Under the pieces are notes generated by a model that ran no database searches, was not told the origin of the DNA, and saw nothing but the letters and a program-made list of their open reading frames with translations. Both the position numbers and the translations under genes were made by a program. This document shows, one piece after another, positions 10,801 to 23,100 of a DNA stretch of 64,000 nt (positions are counted from its first letter, which is position 1; every line of letters starts with the position of its first letter). Origin of the DNA: Auanema rhodensis (Eukaryota; Nematoda; Chromadorea; Rhabditida; Rhabditidae); the NCBI GenBank assembly GCA_964057225.1, contig OZ059898.1:11160001-11224000 (forward strand), read 5' to 3'.

Positions 10801-11621
10801 ACTCCAGTACCCACAGGTATCATCTCAATATTTTCTTATTTTTCAAAGTTTTTTTTAAATTTCATTACATATTAAACATTAATTATTTTATTTTAAAATA
10901 CTTAAATGTATAATCAGCATAGTTAAATAAACTTTACATGGGAGATATCATGAAACAAAGAAGTTTTAATGATTGTCGTTAAGACTTCACTAATTCTCAT
11001 GATAGATAAAGCGGTACGATCCGATAAATCTCTAAATTTCCAGAACTGCCTGGTTCTTAACAACCGGCTCTCTTCTGGAACTTAAAAAACTTTGAACACA
11101 TTTTAATTTTAATCATATTTTAACTGTTTTTATTAAAATATTTCTTTCTTTTTTAACATTCATGTCTAAATTTATAATCTACCCTGTTGACAGGATGTGG
11201 CGGATGTACTCTCGATCAACTTCCCCGTTTCGTCATTCCTGAAGATCCTACAACTGGATTTGTAGAAGGAGAGGCATCATTATCGTTTAGTTTACATTTT
11301 TTATCAAAAATCACTCATTCTGTTACAGAGATATTAAAATAGTAAATGGTTGTGCTGTAACAGTTCTCACATGCACAGGCCCTGGAAACGGAGTAGCCTT
11401 CATAACGGTAAGTTTTCATTGTAAATCGTACATACAGTCTTACTTGTTTTCAGTTCAATAGTGAAACTGTATCTAGTCCGGATGCTGATTTAGTTGTTAG
11501 TGTTGAGCTTAATTGTGACGAAAATAAGCAATGGACTTTAATATCCCCGGACCATGAAAATCCGGCAAATTCTGTTACAACAGTGTTGAATAATTATTCT
11601 TGTCAATTTGCATCATTATAA
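6780..11621 (+). CDS. secreted Thr-rich stalk protein with C-terminal C6 domain, copy B
   Basis: Proposed exons: 6780-6855, 6925-6957, 7002-7022, ten 57-nt exons starting at 8106 and every 256 bp to 10410-10466, then 10778-10816, 11194-11284, 11329-11407 and 11454-11621. The total of 1077 nt gives 358 codons plus stop. The signal peptide and stalk are nearly identical to copy A, whereas the C6 domain keeps the cysteines and LTCTGPGNG but little else. A further 42-nt phase 1-1 exon at 7863-7904 is possible and would add 14 residues. Gene B lies about 770 bp downstream of gene A's stop, in tandem orientation. It is probably a secreted, glycosylated protein of unknown function. The equal repeat number (ten each) suggests duplication of the whole gene or ongoing exchange. 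Confidence 0.8.
7863..7955 (+). pseudogene. candidate extra or degenerate Thr-rich exons unique to gene B
   Basis: Positions 7863-7904 read as a 42-nt phase 1-1 exon (VITTTLPSIRKESE) with AG before and GTAAGT after, although the acceptor lacks a pyrimidine tract. Around 7930-7950, codons for LTTTEVK precede another GTAAGC, but no acceptor is visible. These look like decaying relatives of the stalk exons. In gene A the equivalent interval contains a Thr-rich stretch near 2425-2452 that is in the wrong phase. Confidence 0.35.
8106..10466 (+). repeat. tandem exon array B: ten 57-nt exons at exactly 256 bp spacing
   Basis: Exon starts are 8106, 8362, 8618, 8874, 9130, 9386, 9642, 9898, 10154 and 10410; every interval is 256 bp. 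Exons encode TTPEVTTAVPVDTTTEMI with few changes. The 199-nt introns are nearly identical and start with GTAAGAAC or GTACGAAC. Perfect spacing implies very recent expansion or strong homogenisation. Confidence 0.95.
10410..11207 (+). repeat. 3' duplicated block, copy B (partner 4799-5596)
   Basis: This is the second copy of the 798-bp block. It ends inside the first C6 exon, immediately after the CGGC codons. Confidence 0.9.
11194..11621 (+). other. C6-type cysteine domain of gene B (three exons)
   Basis: Exons 11194-11284, 11329-11407 and 11454-11621 keep six cysteines (CGGC, NGC, LTC, LNC, YSC), LTCTGPGNG and an FN-TVSSPD segment. Surrounding residues differ strongly from gene A, and the first exon is nine bases longer. 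Confidence 0.75.
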
Positions 11622-11640
11622 TATTATATGTATTTTTCTT

Positions 11641-11646
11641 AATAAA
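11641..11646 (+). terminator. poly(A) signal of gene B
   Basis: AATAAA is 20 bases after the stop codon, consistent with a very short 3' UTR. Confidence 0.6.
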
Positions 11647-11649
11647 GAT

Positions 11650-13660
11650 TTTAATTTATGCCGGGAACTTTATAATAAGTTTTTATTTCCCAGTGCAAAT
11701 GCAGAGCATGTCAAACCGATTTGTTCAATACCTTCAAACCGTAAACAAGACTTACTTTATGGTTAAGTGTTGATAATAAATTGAACAAGAAGTCAAGAAA
11801 TCAAATAATAAAATTTTAATAAAAAAATTGAAATAATGAAGAAGATACAGGGCCAACACATATGAATATGACAGCAGCTTGATCTCTCTGAATTTTTTTC
11901 CACTTACTTTCTCATAGTGGTTATCATATTTCTCTTTTTTGCTAAATAAGATACTTATACCGATGATCCATGCAGCACAGATTTCTCAAAACTTTGATTA
12001 ATACTTAACAAACTTATTTAGAAAATGTTTATAATATGTTATTTTAGTTACAAAAATGATATGACATATAAAACGTTGTAAGAGTTGTAGATACTAACAA
12101 ATATAGCACCAGTATCACGTGTTATTGAAATCCTGAAGCCTAAAAGTTGAAAAGTTAGGTTACAATCAGATGACAGATACAATTGAGCCACAATGCCTAG
12201 TTAGCAATTTCTTTTAATAAATCGATTTAATCAGTTTTTAGAAAATTCTGCTTTGCTTTATGATAATTATTTTTATTCATGAATTATGTTGTTTCTCAGA
12301 AAATATAGCATACAGATAGAGAAGACAAAAGAAATGAAAGACTCCACACTACTTGCTCCTCAAACTTAGCTCTGACAAGACAATTGATGGCTATCTCCAG
12401 TGTTCTTGAAATCTTTAGCAACTCTAGGATGTATTTCTGTCTGTCTGCCTCATTTTCTCAACTTTCTGTCTTATTTCTGCTCGTTTGGCTAATTAATGAC
12501 CTCTGACAATCAAAGTCTCAGCTTTATCACCATCTCCTAGTACTCCTTGTGCTGATTGCTTCTTGTCTTGCCTCTTTCCTTCATTCAATCTCATCTTTAT
12601 CGTATTTCTATCTACCTCTTTTTATTCTTATTCTTTTTATTTTTATTTTTCAATTTTTGAATTATCTCCATCATTCTCCCCTCTCCTTCTTTCTTACACA
12701 TGTTTTATCAATTTTTTCTCATATCATAAATCGTATCAGATGACTTAAATTTAAATTTTCTGGCTATACATACCTCAATCATCTATCTTCATACTATCAA
12801 TTGAATCTGGTAAAGAAGACCTTCACATAGGCTCCGCCCCATTTTCCAGCTATCATCTCATTGAGAGTCATCGATGTCATCTTCTGGTAATTCCTGTGCG
12901 AATCTTACCTGGTTTTCAATCATCTTTTTTCTTCATCTTTTTTTTAGCTTTTTGTTCATTGTATTGATTTTCATTTGTGCAACTTTTCTTCAACATTTTT
13001 GATTCAAATAGTTTTCTTAGTAATGCTGATATTCAAATGCTTAAACTACCGTAGGTGTTACAGAATTCTAAATTATAAACGAATTAACATAATAAGAAGT
13101 TAAGAGTATAACAAGAAAATTACAAATTACGATACACACAGACTTTGCTTATATTTCTACTGATATTCAATCCTTCGAGAGAAATTTCGAAACTCTTAGA
13201 TTTTTCAAACTTTTTTTTCAAAAATCTATCTTTTCAATTCTTCATTTTCTTTTTTTTTTCTCAAAAAATGAACAGAACTTTAAACCAGGAAACCTATACT
13301 AAGAATTATTGTAATTATCCCCTTTTAGTTGCTTATCTTTATATTTCTTTTCCAGCATTTTGCTAATACAAATTGTTAAAATCTACAAGCTGTTCAATCA
13401 ACAAATATAAGTTGTACTATGTGATAATGTTTCGGTATTTCAAGCTTTCTCTCTACGTGAACACTTAGTAAAAGGTTTCTGAATTTTATTTGTTTGAGCA
13501 ATTGCTAGTCTGTACTCTAGTTCCTGTTCTTCAGATTTTTCTTATAGCCGTTGGCAAGATATGATATCTTTTCATTTATTTGGTACATTGCCAAAATTGT
13601 TTTATTGAAATTTTTTGTCAGTTAGTCATGTGTTATATACATATACCTTTCTATTCCCTT
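11650..13660. other. intergenic DNA upstream of hemicentin
   Basis: About 2 kb without a supported gene. It contains pyrimidine-rich stretches (12560-12720) that give spurious open frames, and a CTCCGCCCC motif at 12831-12845. It probably includes distal promoter elements of the hemicentin gene. Confidence 0.4.
12831..12845 (+). promoter_or_regulatory. GCTCCGCCCCATTTT motif upstream of hemicentin
   Basis: A GC-rich island in AT-rich DNA, preceded by CACATAG. The same CTCCGCCCCATTTT, also with CACATAG just upstream, occurs at 46345-46358 upstream of the antisense nested gene. A shared regulatory element is an inference. Confidence 0.35.
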
Positions 13661-13670
13661 TGTGTCATTA

Positions 13671-13676
13671 TATAAA
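13671..13676 (+). promoter_or_regulatory. TATA box, candidate hemicentin core promoter
   Basis: TATATAAAAG at 13669-13678 is followed by a GC-richer transcribed-looking segment. A strong donor (GTAAGT) at 13893 pairs plausibly with a TTTAG acceptor at 14131-14135, 26 bases before the hemicentin ATG. This would give a 5' UTR exon of about 190 nt ending at 13892 and a UTR intron at 13893-14135. An AATAAA at 13694 leaves open the alternative of a solo LTR. Confidence 0.35.
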
Positions 13677-13771
13677 AGTCCTTCTGAAAGGATAATAAAT
13701 AATGCTTTTATCTACAGCAACAGGCGCTGTTCATCTTGAGTTTAGTCGTTATTTCTTCAGCGTTTGCTTCT

Positions 13772-13849
13772 GCTGCCGTCCGTTGAGCTAGCCGTAGGTC
13801 CATCGGACTGCCCAATTGAAACGGACTAAGCTCACCGTCCCACGGCAGC
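13772..13849 (+). ncRNA. stable GC-rich hairpin in the probable 5' UTR exon
   Basis: GCTGCCGT at 13772-13779 pairs perfectly with ACGGCAGC at 13842-13849. Inside it, TTGAGCT-AG pairs with CT-AAGCTCA (13784-13791 with 13826-13834), and CCGT (13792-13795) pairs with ACGG (13821-13824). A small GTCC/GGAC hairpin (13798-13808) closes part of the loop. It could be a structured leader, a precursor-type RNA or a transposon end. I recognise no known RNA family. Confidence 0.4.
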
Positions 13850-14161
13850 GATCTTTCACGTCTCTCTTTTTTCTGTTTTTTTATTGTCTAGTGTAAGTAT
13901 TTTAATGATGCCAATCTACATTTCGTTTGTTTTCAGTATTATCCTTCCTCCTCACTTTATCATCTTATTCTGTTGCACAGTGATTTTCTGAATTGCAAAG
14001 TAGAATTGCAAAAGTATTGAAAAGCAATTTTCTTTTTTTTTCAATGAATTTCTTTACTTATTCATTATTTTGTATCTGTTCTCTCTTATTACTTTTTTGA
14101 ATTTGTTTGGAATTAAAATAAGCTTTGAAATTTAGTTCTGACCTCTACTTGAACTTCTACA

Positions 14162-17100
14162 ATGAAGTTTGACCTAAGGCTGGTCCTATTTTTGGGGCTG
14201 GTCCAGTGGTCGCTAAGTCATTATGATATTCCACGACCCCAAGTGGATGAAACAGCAGGAAAAGTAAGATAAAAATATTATATAATACTGCTATTTATAA
14301 ATTTTAGAGTTCGTTGACTTTTGTCTTCGATATTACTGGTAGTATGTTCGATGATCTTGTGCAAGTACGTGACGGAGCTCGAAAAATATTCCAAACTGTA
14401 ACAGCACAGCGAGAAAAATTGATTTACAATTACATTATGGTACCTTTCCATGATCCAGGTAAGGTTTTCATGCGTATTTAATAGTTTAGCAGATTTTGTT
14501 GTTGTAAAGCTGTGAAAATTAAAAAAATAAGACGACAATGAGAAGATAAAGGACGCTTTAGTCATAAGATGCTGTTCAACATCTGAAATTGATCAGCTGA
14601 ATGATTAAAACTCACCAGTGAATTCTGAACTTCAGATGTTCTATTTTGTGAAAAATTATCGATTCATAAGAAGGGAGAAATAATAACTTTTAAAAAAATC
14701 CCTGAACTAATAGTTGAAAGGAACTTATTTGAAAAGTAATAAGAGATCTACTATAACTTTTAAGAAAAAAGAAATAGAGAATGTAAGAAAGAAAGAGTAG
14801 GACATGAAAAGATAGAAAATTTACTCACTGAAACAAACGGTTTTCCAGCTATTACAACATCAAACACTTAATCTTCCAGTCAATTAATTAGATCTAGACA
14901 ATGAAACTAGGTGGTACTAAGTGAAAAAAAAATGAGTCATACATGTTTTTTTTTTGAAATTTTTGAAAATTTTTAGTCGATATTCTTTAAACTTTTCTGC
15001 ATTTCAGGCGTTATTTACATTATTTGACATTTTCAGACCTTGGAGAAATTATCAATACTACTGATCAAACCTATTTCTTGCGCCAGTTGAACAAGGTGTA
15101 CGTACATGGTGGTGGAGATTGTCCAGAACAAACTTTAACAGGCAAGTTAATCATTTTATTTTGGGAGCTTTGCTTTTGAACAAAAACAACCAAGAACAAG
15201 CCTGAGGTGTAACGGGTTGAAGATCCAGAAGGAACGTGTCCTAATTCAATGAGGTGACTCAACCTGGAAAGGTCGTAGCCACGGTCCGTTAAGCACATTC
15301 GAGTCTGATGTGGAACACGAATAAATGTTGCGATTCTTTAAACTTGTCTAGTTTCACAATGTTTTTAAATTTTTTTTTTGCATTATTAAAATTTGGGATT
15401 TCGATTGCGATTTGAAGAGGTTTAAACAGCAGAAACCAAGATTAGCTAGTAAGGAAGTATTCAGAATAACAAATCGCTGACGAAACTGATACCGCTGAAA
15501 AGAAATATTCCGGTAAAGAGAGCTCGAGAAGAAGAAAACAAAAAGAAATAGAGAAAAATAGATCATTAAGATTATATGCATAGTTAAATTTGATATAATA
15601 CTATTTAATTGTCGGCTTAATCCTTTTGAAACTGATACCCAGACACTTCTCCTACTGGTAATAAAGCCATCTTCTGAGCTTTGTAAAGTAATTGTCTACA
15701 TTTTCTACAGCAGACAGATAAATGTAATCAACTTCTCTGTTATAGTTTATGTTTCTAGCAAAGCGAAGAACTCATTGATAAAAATGATTAAGGTGAATGA
15801 GTATGTCTGAATGAATCTATGTTACTCAGAATTTTTATTGTTAATGTTGTATGCTGAATAAAGCAAAAAAGGTGGGTGGATATGGCTATACTGTCACAAT
15901 GATCACCTTTGCTGTGTTACCGTATATTTTATCTCTTTTGATTCTGTTCTGAAGATTTCTAAAGAATTTGATTGGCTGTAACGACATTAGAATGACGTCT
16001 AAAGGAAGTTAGTTTCTTTCTCAAAATGTTAGACAGTACGAAGTGATAGATAGTTAGTGAGTATGTGGGTGCTTGTGCAAAAGAGAGAGAGAGAGAGAAA
16101 AGAGAGAGAAAGAGAGAGAATGTGATAAGCCACATAAGTGAATTCAAAAAGATGAAAGAAATGAAAGAGAGTTGAGAGAATGTGGAGGTAGAAGTGGAGA
16201 CGGATCCTGTTCAGATGCTGAGAAACAGCTTAGTATCTGAAGGTTTATTTAGAAGAGGAAACACTACTATAACAAAGAATTATGAGTAAAAGGAAAAGAG
16301 AGAGAGAATAATATAGAAATAAAGATACTTTAAGAGTGCAAGAGATAGAAAAAGGATGAATTGAAGAAGATATTAGATTGAGAGATAAAGAGATGATGAG
16401 AGAATTTAGAAAAGAAGAGTATTGAATATTGGAAATGTTTTGATAACCTGTGAATAGCGGGGCATTGTGTCGTGCTCGTTCAGCTAAACTGCGCAGAGGT
16501 TGTAAAATCGTAACCGGAGTGTTCTACTAGGGTGTCATATCTGCTAACATCTTCTCACATACTCTCATATTTTCTTAAACATTTCAATGGTTTCTAAAGG
16601 GAAAATAAACTGGGGTGATACATGATCAAACGCTGGAAATAATGCAGGAAGTTCGAGAATTCGAACATTAAAACTCATTTAAAAAAATAAACAAAAGAAA
16701 AAGAAGCCAGAGCTATGCTTTGATATATTATTGATTTCAAAGTGATTTAAGAAATCTTGTTCATCAAATATGAGAAATATTCCGAATATTTAACAACAAC
16801 ATCAATAGTTAGAAGTAGAAGTATATGAAATACATCGTATTATTTAGGTATTCTAATGGCTTTGAACATTTCCTTGCCGTCATCGTTCATCTATGTATTC
16901 ACTGACGCTCGATCTAAAGATTATAATAAAGAAGATCAAGTTCTTAATATGATTCAAGAAAAACAAAGTTCGGTAAGTTTTTTTATATTTACATAAAATA
17001 TAAAATATAAATTATAATACTTTAGGTTGTGTTCGTAATGACTGGAGATTGTGGTAATCGTACTCATCCTGGATTTCGCACGTATGAAAAAATCGCTGCT

Positions 17101-20100
17101 GCATCATTTGGACAAGTAAGAACGTCTTAAAAAATAGCGTTTAAGTATTCACGTGTCCACGTGAACACGTGAACGCAGCATTTCATTATTAGTTGAATTT
17201 GAATCCAAAGCGGTTGTTTATTGCAATTAAATCATTAATTTATATTTTTTATAATTTATATTTTAAGGTTTTCCATTTATCGAAAAGTGATGTTAGTACA
17301 GTTCTGGAATATGTTAGACATGCTGTTAAACAAAGAAAGGTTATAAAATACTTCATGTTTTATATTATTTTCACTTTTATATATTATAATTATATATTTT
17401 TCAATGTTAATATTAATTATTTTAAGATTCATATGATGTATGAAGTTCGTGATCGTGGAGGAACAGTATCCAAGAAAATTCCAGTTGATAAGCATATGAC
17501 TGAACTAACATTGTCACTATCTGGGGATAAAGATGATGAAGAACTACTGGATATCACATTAATTGATCCACAAGGTAATCAATTTAAACTATACATATAA
17601 TTTGTCTGTGTCATAAAAAAGTATCTGATATGTTTACTTTTTTATATGAGAGTTTTTGTGCATTTATTCTTCAATTCTGTACTTGGTTTGTCCTTCAAAC
17701 TAACTTGCTATATCTCATTCGATTTGTCACTTTCCGCCCTCGGCCAACTGGCAGTAATCTATCAATCGAACACAGAAAAAAATAGTTTAGAGTGTGTGCA
17801 GACTGAAATTGATCTGGAAAGTGATTTGGTGAAATTGTAGTTGAAATATGATAGGAATAATATGAATAATGACTAAAATTAAAAATAAATTATTAATAAT
17901 TTTTAGGCTATCATGTTGATAAAAATACATATAATAAAGAAGGTGGAACGATTGATTTGAAAAATGTAAAGTTGGTCCGTTTGACTGATCCAAAGCCTGG
18001 TATATGGCAGGTAACTATTACATCTTATATTATGTGAATTAAATTGGAATTGAGTATAGTATATAATGCACTAAGAGTTTATGTATTAATTCAATTTTGA
18101 TTTCTCCTTAAACCAAAAAAAAACAGTCTTCTGATTCTTTTTAGGTTGTCACTAATTCACGCTTGAAACATACTATTCGTGTATTCGGGCACGGCTCAAT
18201 TGACTTCAAATATGGATTTGCGTCAAGAATCGTTGATGAAATTGAGCTTGTTAGTTTATATTAAAACCTTTTCTTATTTTAATTATTCATATTTGATTTG
18301 TTAGGCTAGTCAACGACCCGTAGCCAATCAAAATTCATATCTAATAGTTAATATGACTGGAATGGTGCCACCGGGTACTGTAACTGAAATTTCTCTTCTG
18401 GATTACTACGGTAGATAGTACTTGTTTTAATGAATTTATCAAATTAAATGTTTGTAGGTACTGCTTTATATAGAAGTGAAGCAACACCTCATCGGAGTAA
18501 TCCTTATATGTACTTTGTTGGTCCGTTAGTTCCACCAAAAGGATTGTTTTTTGTTCAAGTTCGAGGAGTTGATGAAGAGGTATAATTTTATTTTTTAAAT
18601 AGTGTTTTTAATTTTTCTATTTTAGGATTATGAATTTCAACGTATTGCTCCAACAGCTATCGGTAGTGTTTCCGTTGGAGGACCACGAGCTTACATTCAT
18701 CCAAAAATTACTGCTTTTGCTTCAACAGTACTGATTTTGTATTTCACAGGAATCCTCATATAATTTGAAATTTAGGATGTTAATCTCACTTGTAAAGTTG
18801 AATCACATTCCAAGTTTACTCTATTTTGGTACAAGGGAAACGAAAAAATTGGTGGACCTTTATTCTATCAAATGACCGATACTGCCATATGGACCCTACC
18901 AGAAGTATCTTTACGTGATCGTGGAGAATATTCATGTGTTGTTGTTAGTGAAAATGGCAATCATACAGCTAAAACATTTTTAGAAACAAGAGGTACTAAT
19001 TTATCAGCGGTCATATGATATTTTCATCAAACTTCGTTTCTTCAGAATCTCCTCCAACTATTATTGGCTTGAGAAATGTTTCTGTTCCATTAGGGCATCC
19101 AGCTTTTCTTCATTGTCAAACGCAATCCACCAGCAAGGTAAGCATTTCGATTCATGCAAGAATACTGTAAATATTATAATTTTTTAAAATTCATCGCATT
19201 AAGGTGGAAATCAGGTGGGTTCGTCATGGAGTATCAGTTCTTTCAGGACCAAATACGGTACGTGTTTTAACTTATTATTTTCACGTTTATGTTTTTTATT
19301 TTAAAGGTCATTTATCCAAACGGAACTCTTCGCATTCATCAGACATCACGTGCTGATTCTGGAGGATATGACTGTCAAGCTAGAAATATGGGTGGAATGA
19401 TTAGTCAATCACTTGTTGTTAAGGTATAACTCTTTATTGTCAAAATTATAAATATTATTTATTGATTTCAAGGTTCTGGAACTTCCAAAAGCTAGTATTT
19501 CACCTTCCACTGTTCATTTTGTTCCTCATAATCCATTTAATATCTCTTGTTTCGTACAAGGCGATCCTAAGCCTGAGACACATTGGTTCCACAATGGCCG
19601 AAGAATCAGTCCAAATCACAAATATTTTATTAATTTTAAAAGTAAGTTTTTTTTATTAAATATAGTTAACAACATAACGTATATTAAGATGATTTATTTG
19701 TTCGTGATCCTGATGATTCTGATATTGGACAGTATGAATGCCGAGCTGTGTCTTCGGCAGGAGTTCACGCGGAGTCAGCTACTGTTATGAAAGCTAGTAC
19801 GTTTTCATACTTTTCATATTTAATGCTTGAACAAGGTTTAATAAATTTGTTTCAGTTGCTCCTAGAGTCGAATTGGCTCAATCAAAGTCAATGATAGGAA
19901 GAGGAGATAACATTACTTTTGAATGCAGAGTATGTTTCAGTGATCTTTTTATTAGATATATCATTTAATGTTTGTAGGTTCTCGATGGTATGCCTGTTCC
20001 AACACTTCAGTGGTTCAGAAATGGTCGTGAACTGTTACATAGTAGCAATGAATACATCAGAATTGCTGGACGTCAATTAACTATTTTGGTAACCAAAACA

Positions 20101-23100
20101 AAACAAAAGAAAATGCTAATTTTCTATTAAAGGGTGTCCAAGAAAGTGATGGAGGATCGTATTCTTGTGTTGCCGAAAATATTGCTGGGCGTGATATTGG
20201 AGTTGCTCAACTAACTGTTGGAAGTATGCCTTCCATTGCTTCTTCTCCTGAAACTGTTCGAGTTAATATTGAAAGAGGAGTATGTTTATATTGAATTTTA
20301 GCTGTTCACAAAATATATATTTATAGACAACATTACAATGCCGTGCTATTGGTAACCCAAGACCTAAAATTGAATGGCAACGCGATGGAGTTCCCTTGCA
20401 ACAACTTGATAACCCTCGATACGTTGTAGCGGATGATGGAAACTTAATGATAACAAGTTGGTTTTGTTTCACATTTTTTTCATTTCACATGAATTTTTTA
20501 TTGAAATTTTAATTTGTTCTTAGATGCTCAATTAGAAGATCAGAAGAGGTTTACTTGTATAGCTAAAAATGAATATGGACAACAATCTAAGACGACTATG
20601 GTTATGGTTGTTGGATTGGGTAAACATTTTTTAAATTTTTTATCAGATTTCCTATCATTTCAGTTTCTCCCGTGTTGGGGCATGTTCCACCAGAGGAGCA
20701 GCTCATCGAAGGAGAAGATCTTCGCTTATCTTGTGTTGTTGTGCTTGGAACACCAAAACCAACAATTCAATGGTTTAAAGATAATGAGCCATTGGTGGAA
20801 ACAGAATCTCTTGTTGTGAGTTATTCTTGAAAATTAAACTACGTAACGTTAAAAATTATATTAGATTGAGGGTGGTGGTTCTTCCCTTCTTCTCCGAAAC
20901 GGAAACCCACGTGATGAGGGACGCTACACCTGTGCAGCTATCTCACCAGCAGGAAATGCTACAATTAACGTGAATGTTCAGCTAATCAGTAAGTTTTTGC
21001 TCAAATTTCAAAATAAAAAGCCAAATTGAACAACTTTTTTACTCAAACGTGAAGTGATTTACATATATCAGAATTTTCTTTTCGTGTGTTGTAGAGTGTG
21101 ATAGATGGAAAAGGCAATTACGTATATACTTTTCCGTCATTAATTTTGTTTTTTCTTGTTTTTACCGCTACATACGTATTTGTGTTTTACTCTGATCTAC
21201 TCTAACACACGGTATAATCTGATGAATATACTATTTGTGTCATATAGTAACCCAAATGATATACCCTTCTAATTTGCTTAGATATATTATATGTATTAAA
21301 TATATTCATCAGATATACTATTATCATATTTTTTTGAAAGCATTTTATGATATCATCCTAATACACCTTTGTCTGTTACTGTCTTCTGCATGGTTGTTTG
21401 TTTGTTCAGAGAAGCCAGTATTCGAACCAATGGACGGCGAGCCGTTCATGGAAGCTGGAGAAGTGGCCGTTAAAGAAGGATTTCCAACCAGTATTCCGTG
21501 CAGAGTTAAAGGAACACCAACACCAACTGTTACATGGTCTTACGACGGTAGACCTATTAGTATCAATAATAAGGATTATACTATTACGGTAACTGATTAC
21601 TGTAGCTGATTACGGTAGATGACAAGAAGAATATTCGGTCATATATGGATCAGTTAGAGTTTTGCTACTTTCTTATTTTTTTGATTTTCAGCAAGATAAT
21701 ACTTTGATTATTCATTCTCCACGAAAAACAAATCAAGGCCGTTATACCTGTACAGCTATGAATCCAGCTGGAGAAAGTGATCAGGTAACATTGTTACTAT
21801 TCTATTATTCTTTATAATTATATTTAGTCATTTTCTTTGATGGTCATTGAAAAACCAGTCATTGCTCCTGGCCAATCTTCTTTTAATTTGATTCAAGGAA
21901 CTCCTGTACGTATACCATGTAACATCAAAACAGATCCAATGCCAAAAATAGTATGGTATTTGAATGAAAAACAATTCCTTGATGGTACTGTTGACTCTGA
22001 TGGAGCATTGATTATTGATAATGTAAATGAAATTCACAAGTGAGATTAGTAATTCAAATATATTTCAAATTCTGTATTTCAGAGGTAATTTACGTTGTGT
22101 TGCCGAAAATGATGCTGGCTCTGATGAACGTGTTATTAGTTTAACCGTACACACAACACCAATAATAGATGGAAGTGGACAGGTAAAATTTGTTTTTGCT
22201 CTTTCTCGGCTTGATTTTAAAACTTTTATTTTTCAGACTATTCCTAAAGTTGCTCATGTTAATGATTCGATTATTCTCCCGTGTCCTGCTCGTGCTCAAC
22301 CTCCTCCCATTCGTATGTGGAGCTATGAAGGGCAAGATCTTCAAGATTATGATGTTATTCCTGTAAACCTTTATTTATCTATCTAAATTCATGAAATATT
22401 GTTTCAGCATACAATTTCTGAAGATGGAGAATTAATATTGCAATCAGTTCAACTTGATTATAGTGGACATTTCACTTGTTTGGTTTCTAATTTGGCTGGA
22501 GATGACTCAGTTACCTACAATTTAGATGTACGAGTGAACACAAATATGTTAATCTCACAATCTTCGTTTTAGGTTCAAGAAAAACCTAAAATTATTTCTG
22601 AAACACCTGGTACAATAGATGTTGTCAAGGGTTTAACTCTGGAAATTCCTTGTAAAGCCATTGGAACACCTGATCCAGAGCGTACATGGGAAAAAGATGG
22701 AATTCGAGTATAAAACTATTAAGAAATATAATATAAAACTTCTGTACTATTAAGATTTCACCCGATGAATCATATAACATAGATTCAGCCGGTACTTTGA
22801 GAATCATGAATACTCAGAAGAATCATGGTGGACCATACACTTGTGTTGTTAAGAACGATATGGGAACTGATAGCCGTGTTACAAACGTTGTTGTACAGGG
22901 TATGATAAACTTTAATTATTATTTATTATAACTTAAATTGTCTTGTTATTTTGACGAAGTAAGAAAACAAAATGAATTTCAGAACCACCCATGATTTTGC
23001 CTACAACAATTTCAAATTATACAGCTGTTGAAGGAGATATGGTATGTTTAACGTAATCTATCATCATTTTAACTTCATACTTTGAGGTTGAACTTCGTTG

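Noticed and set aside
12549-12748. Phe/Ser/Leu-rich frames
   Set aside because: They result from CT-rich low-complexity DNA and have no splice or start context.
13640-13860. Solo LTR (TATA box, AATAAA, downstream GC-rich part)
   Set aside because: No matching terminal repeat, target-site duplication or primer-binding site is visible. A hemicentin promoter and leader fits the splice donor at 13893 better.
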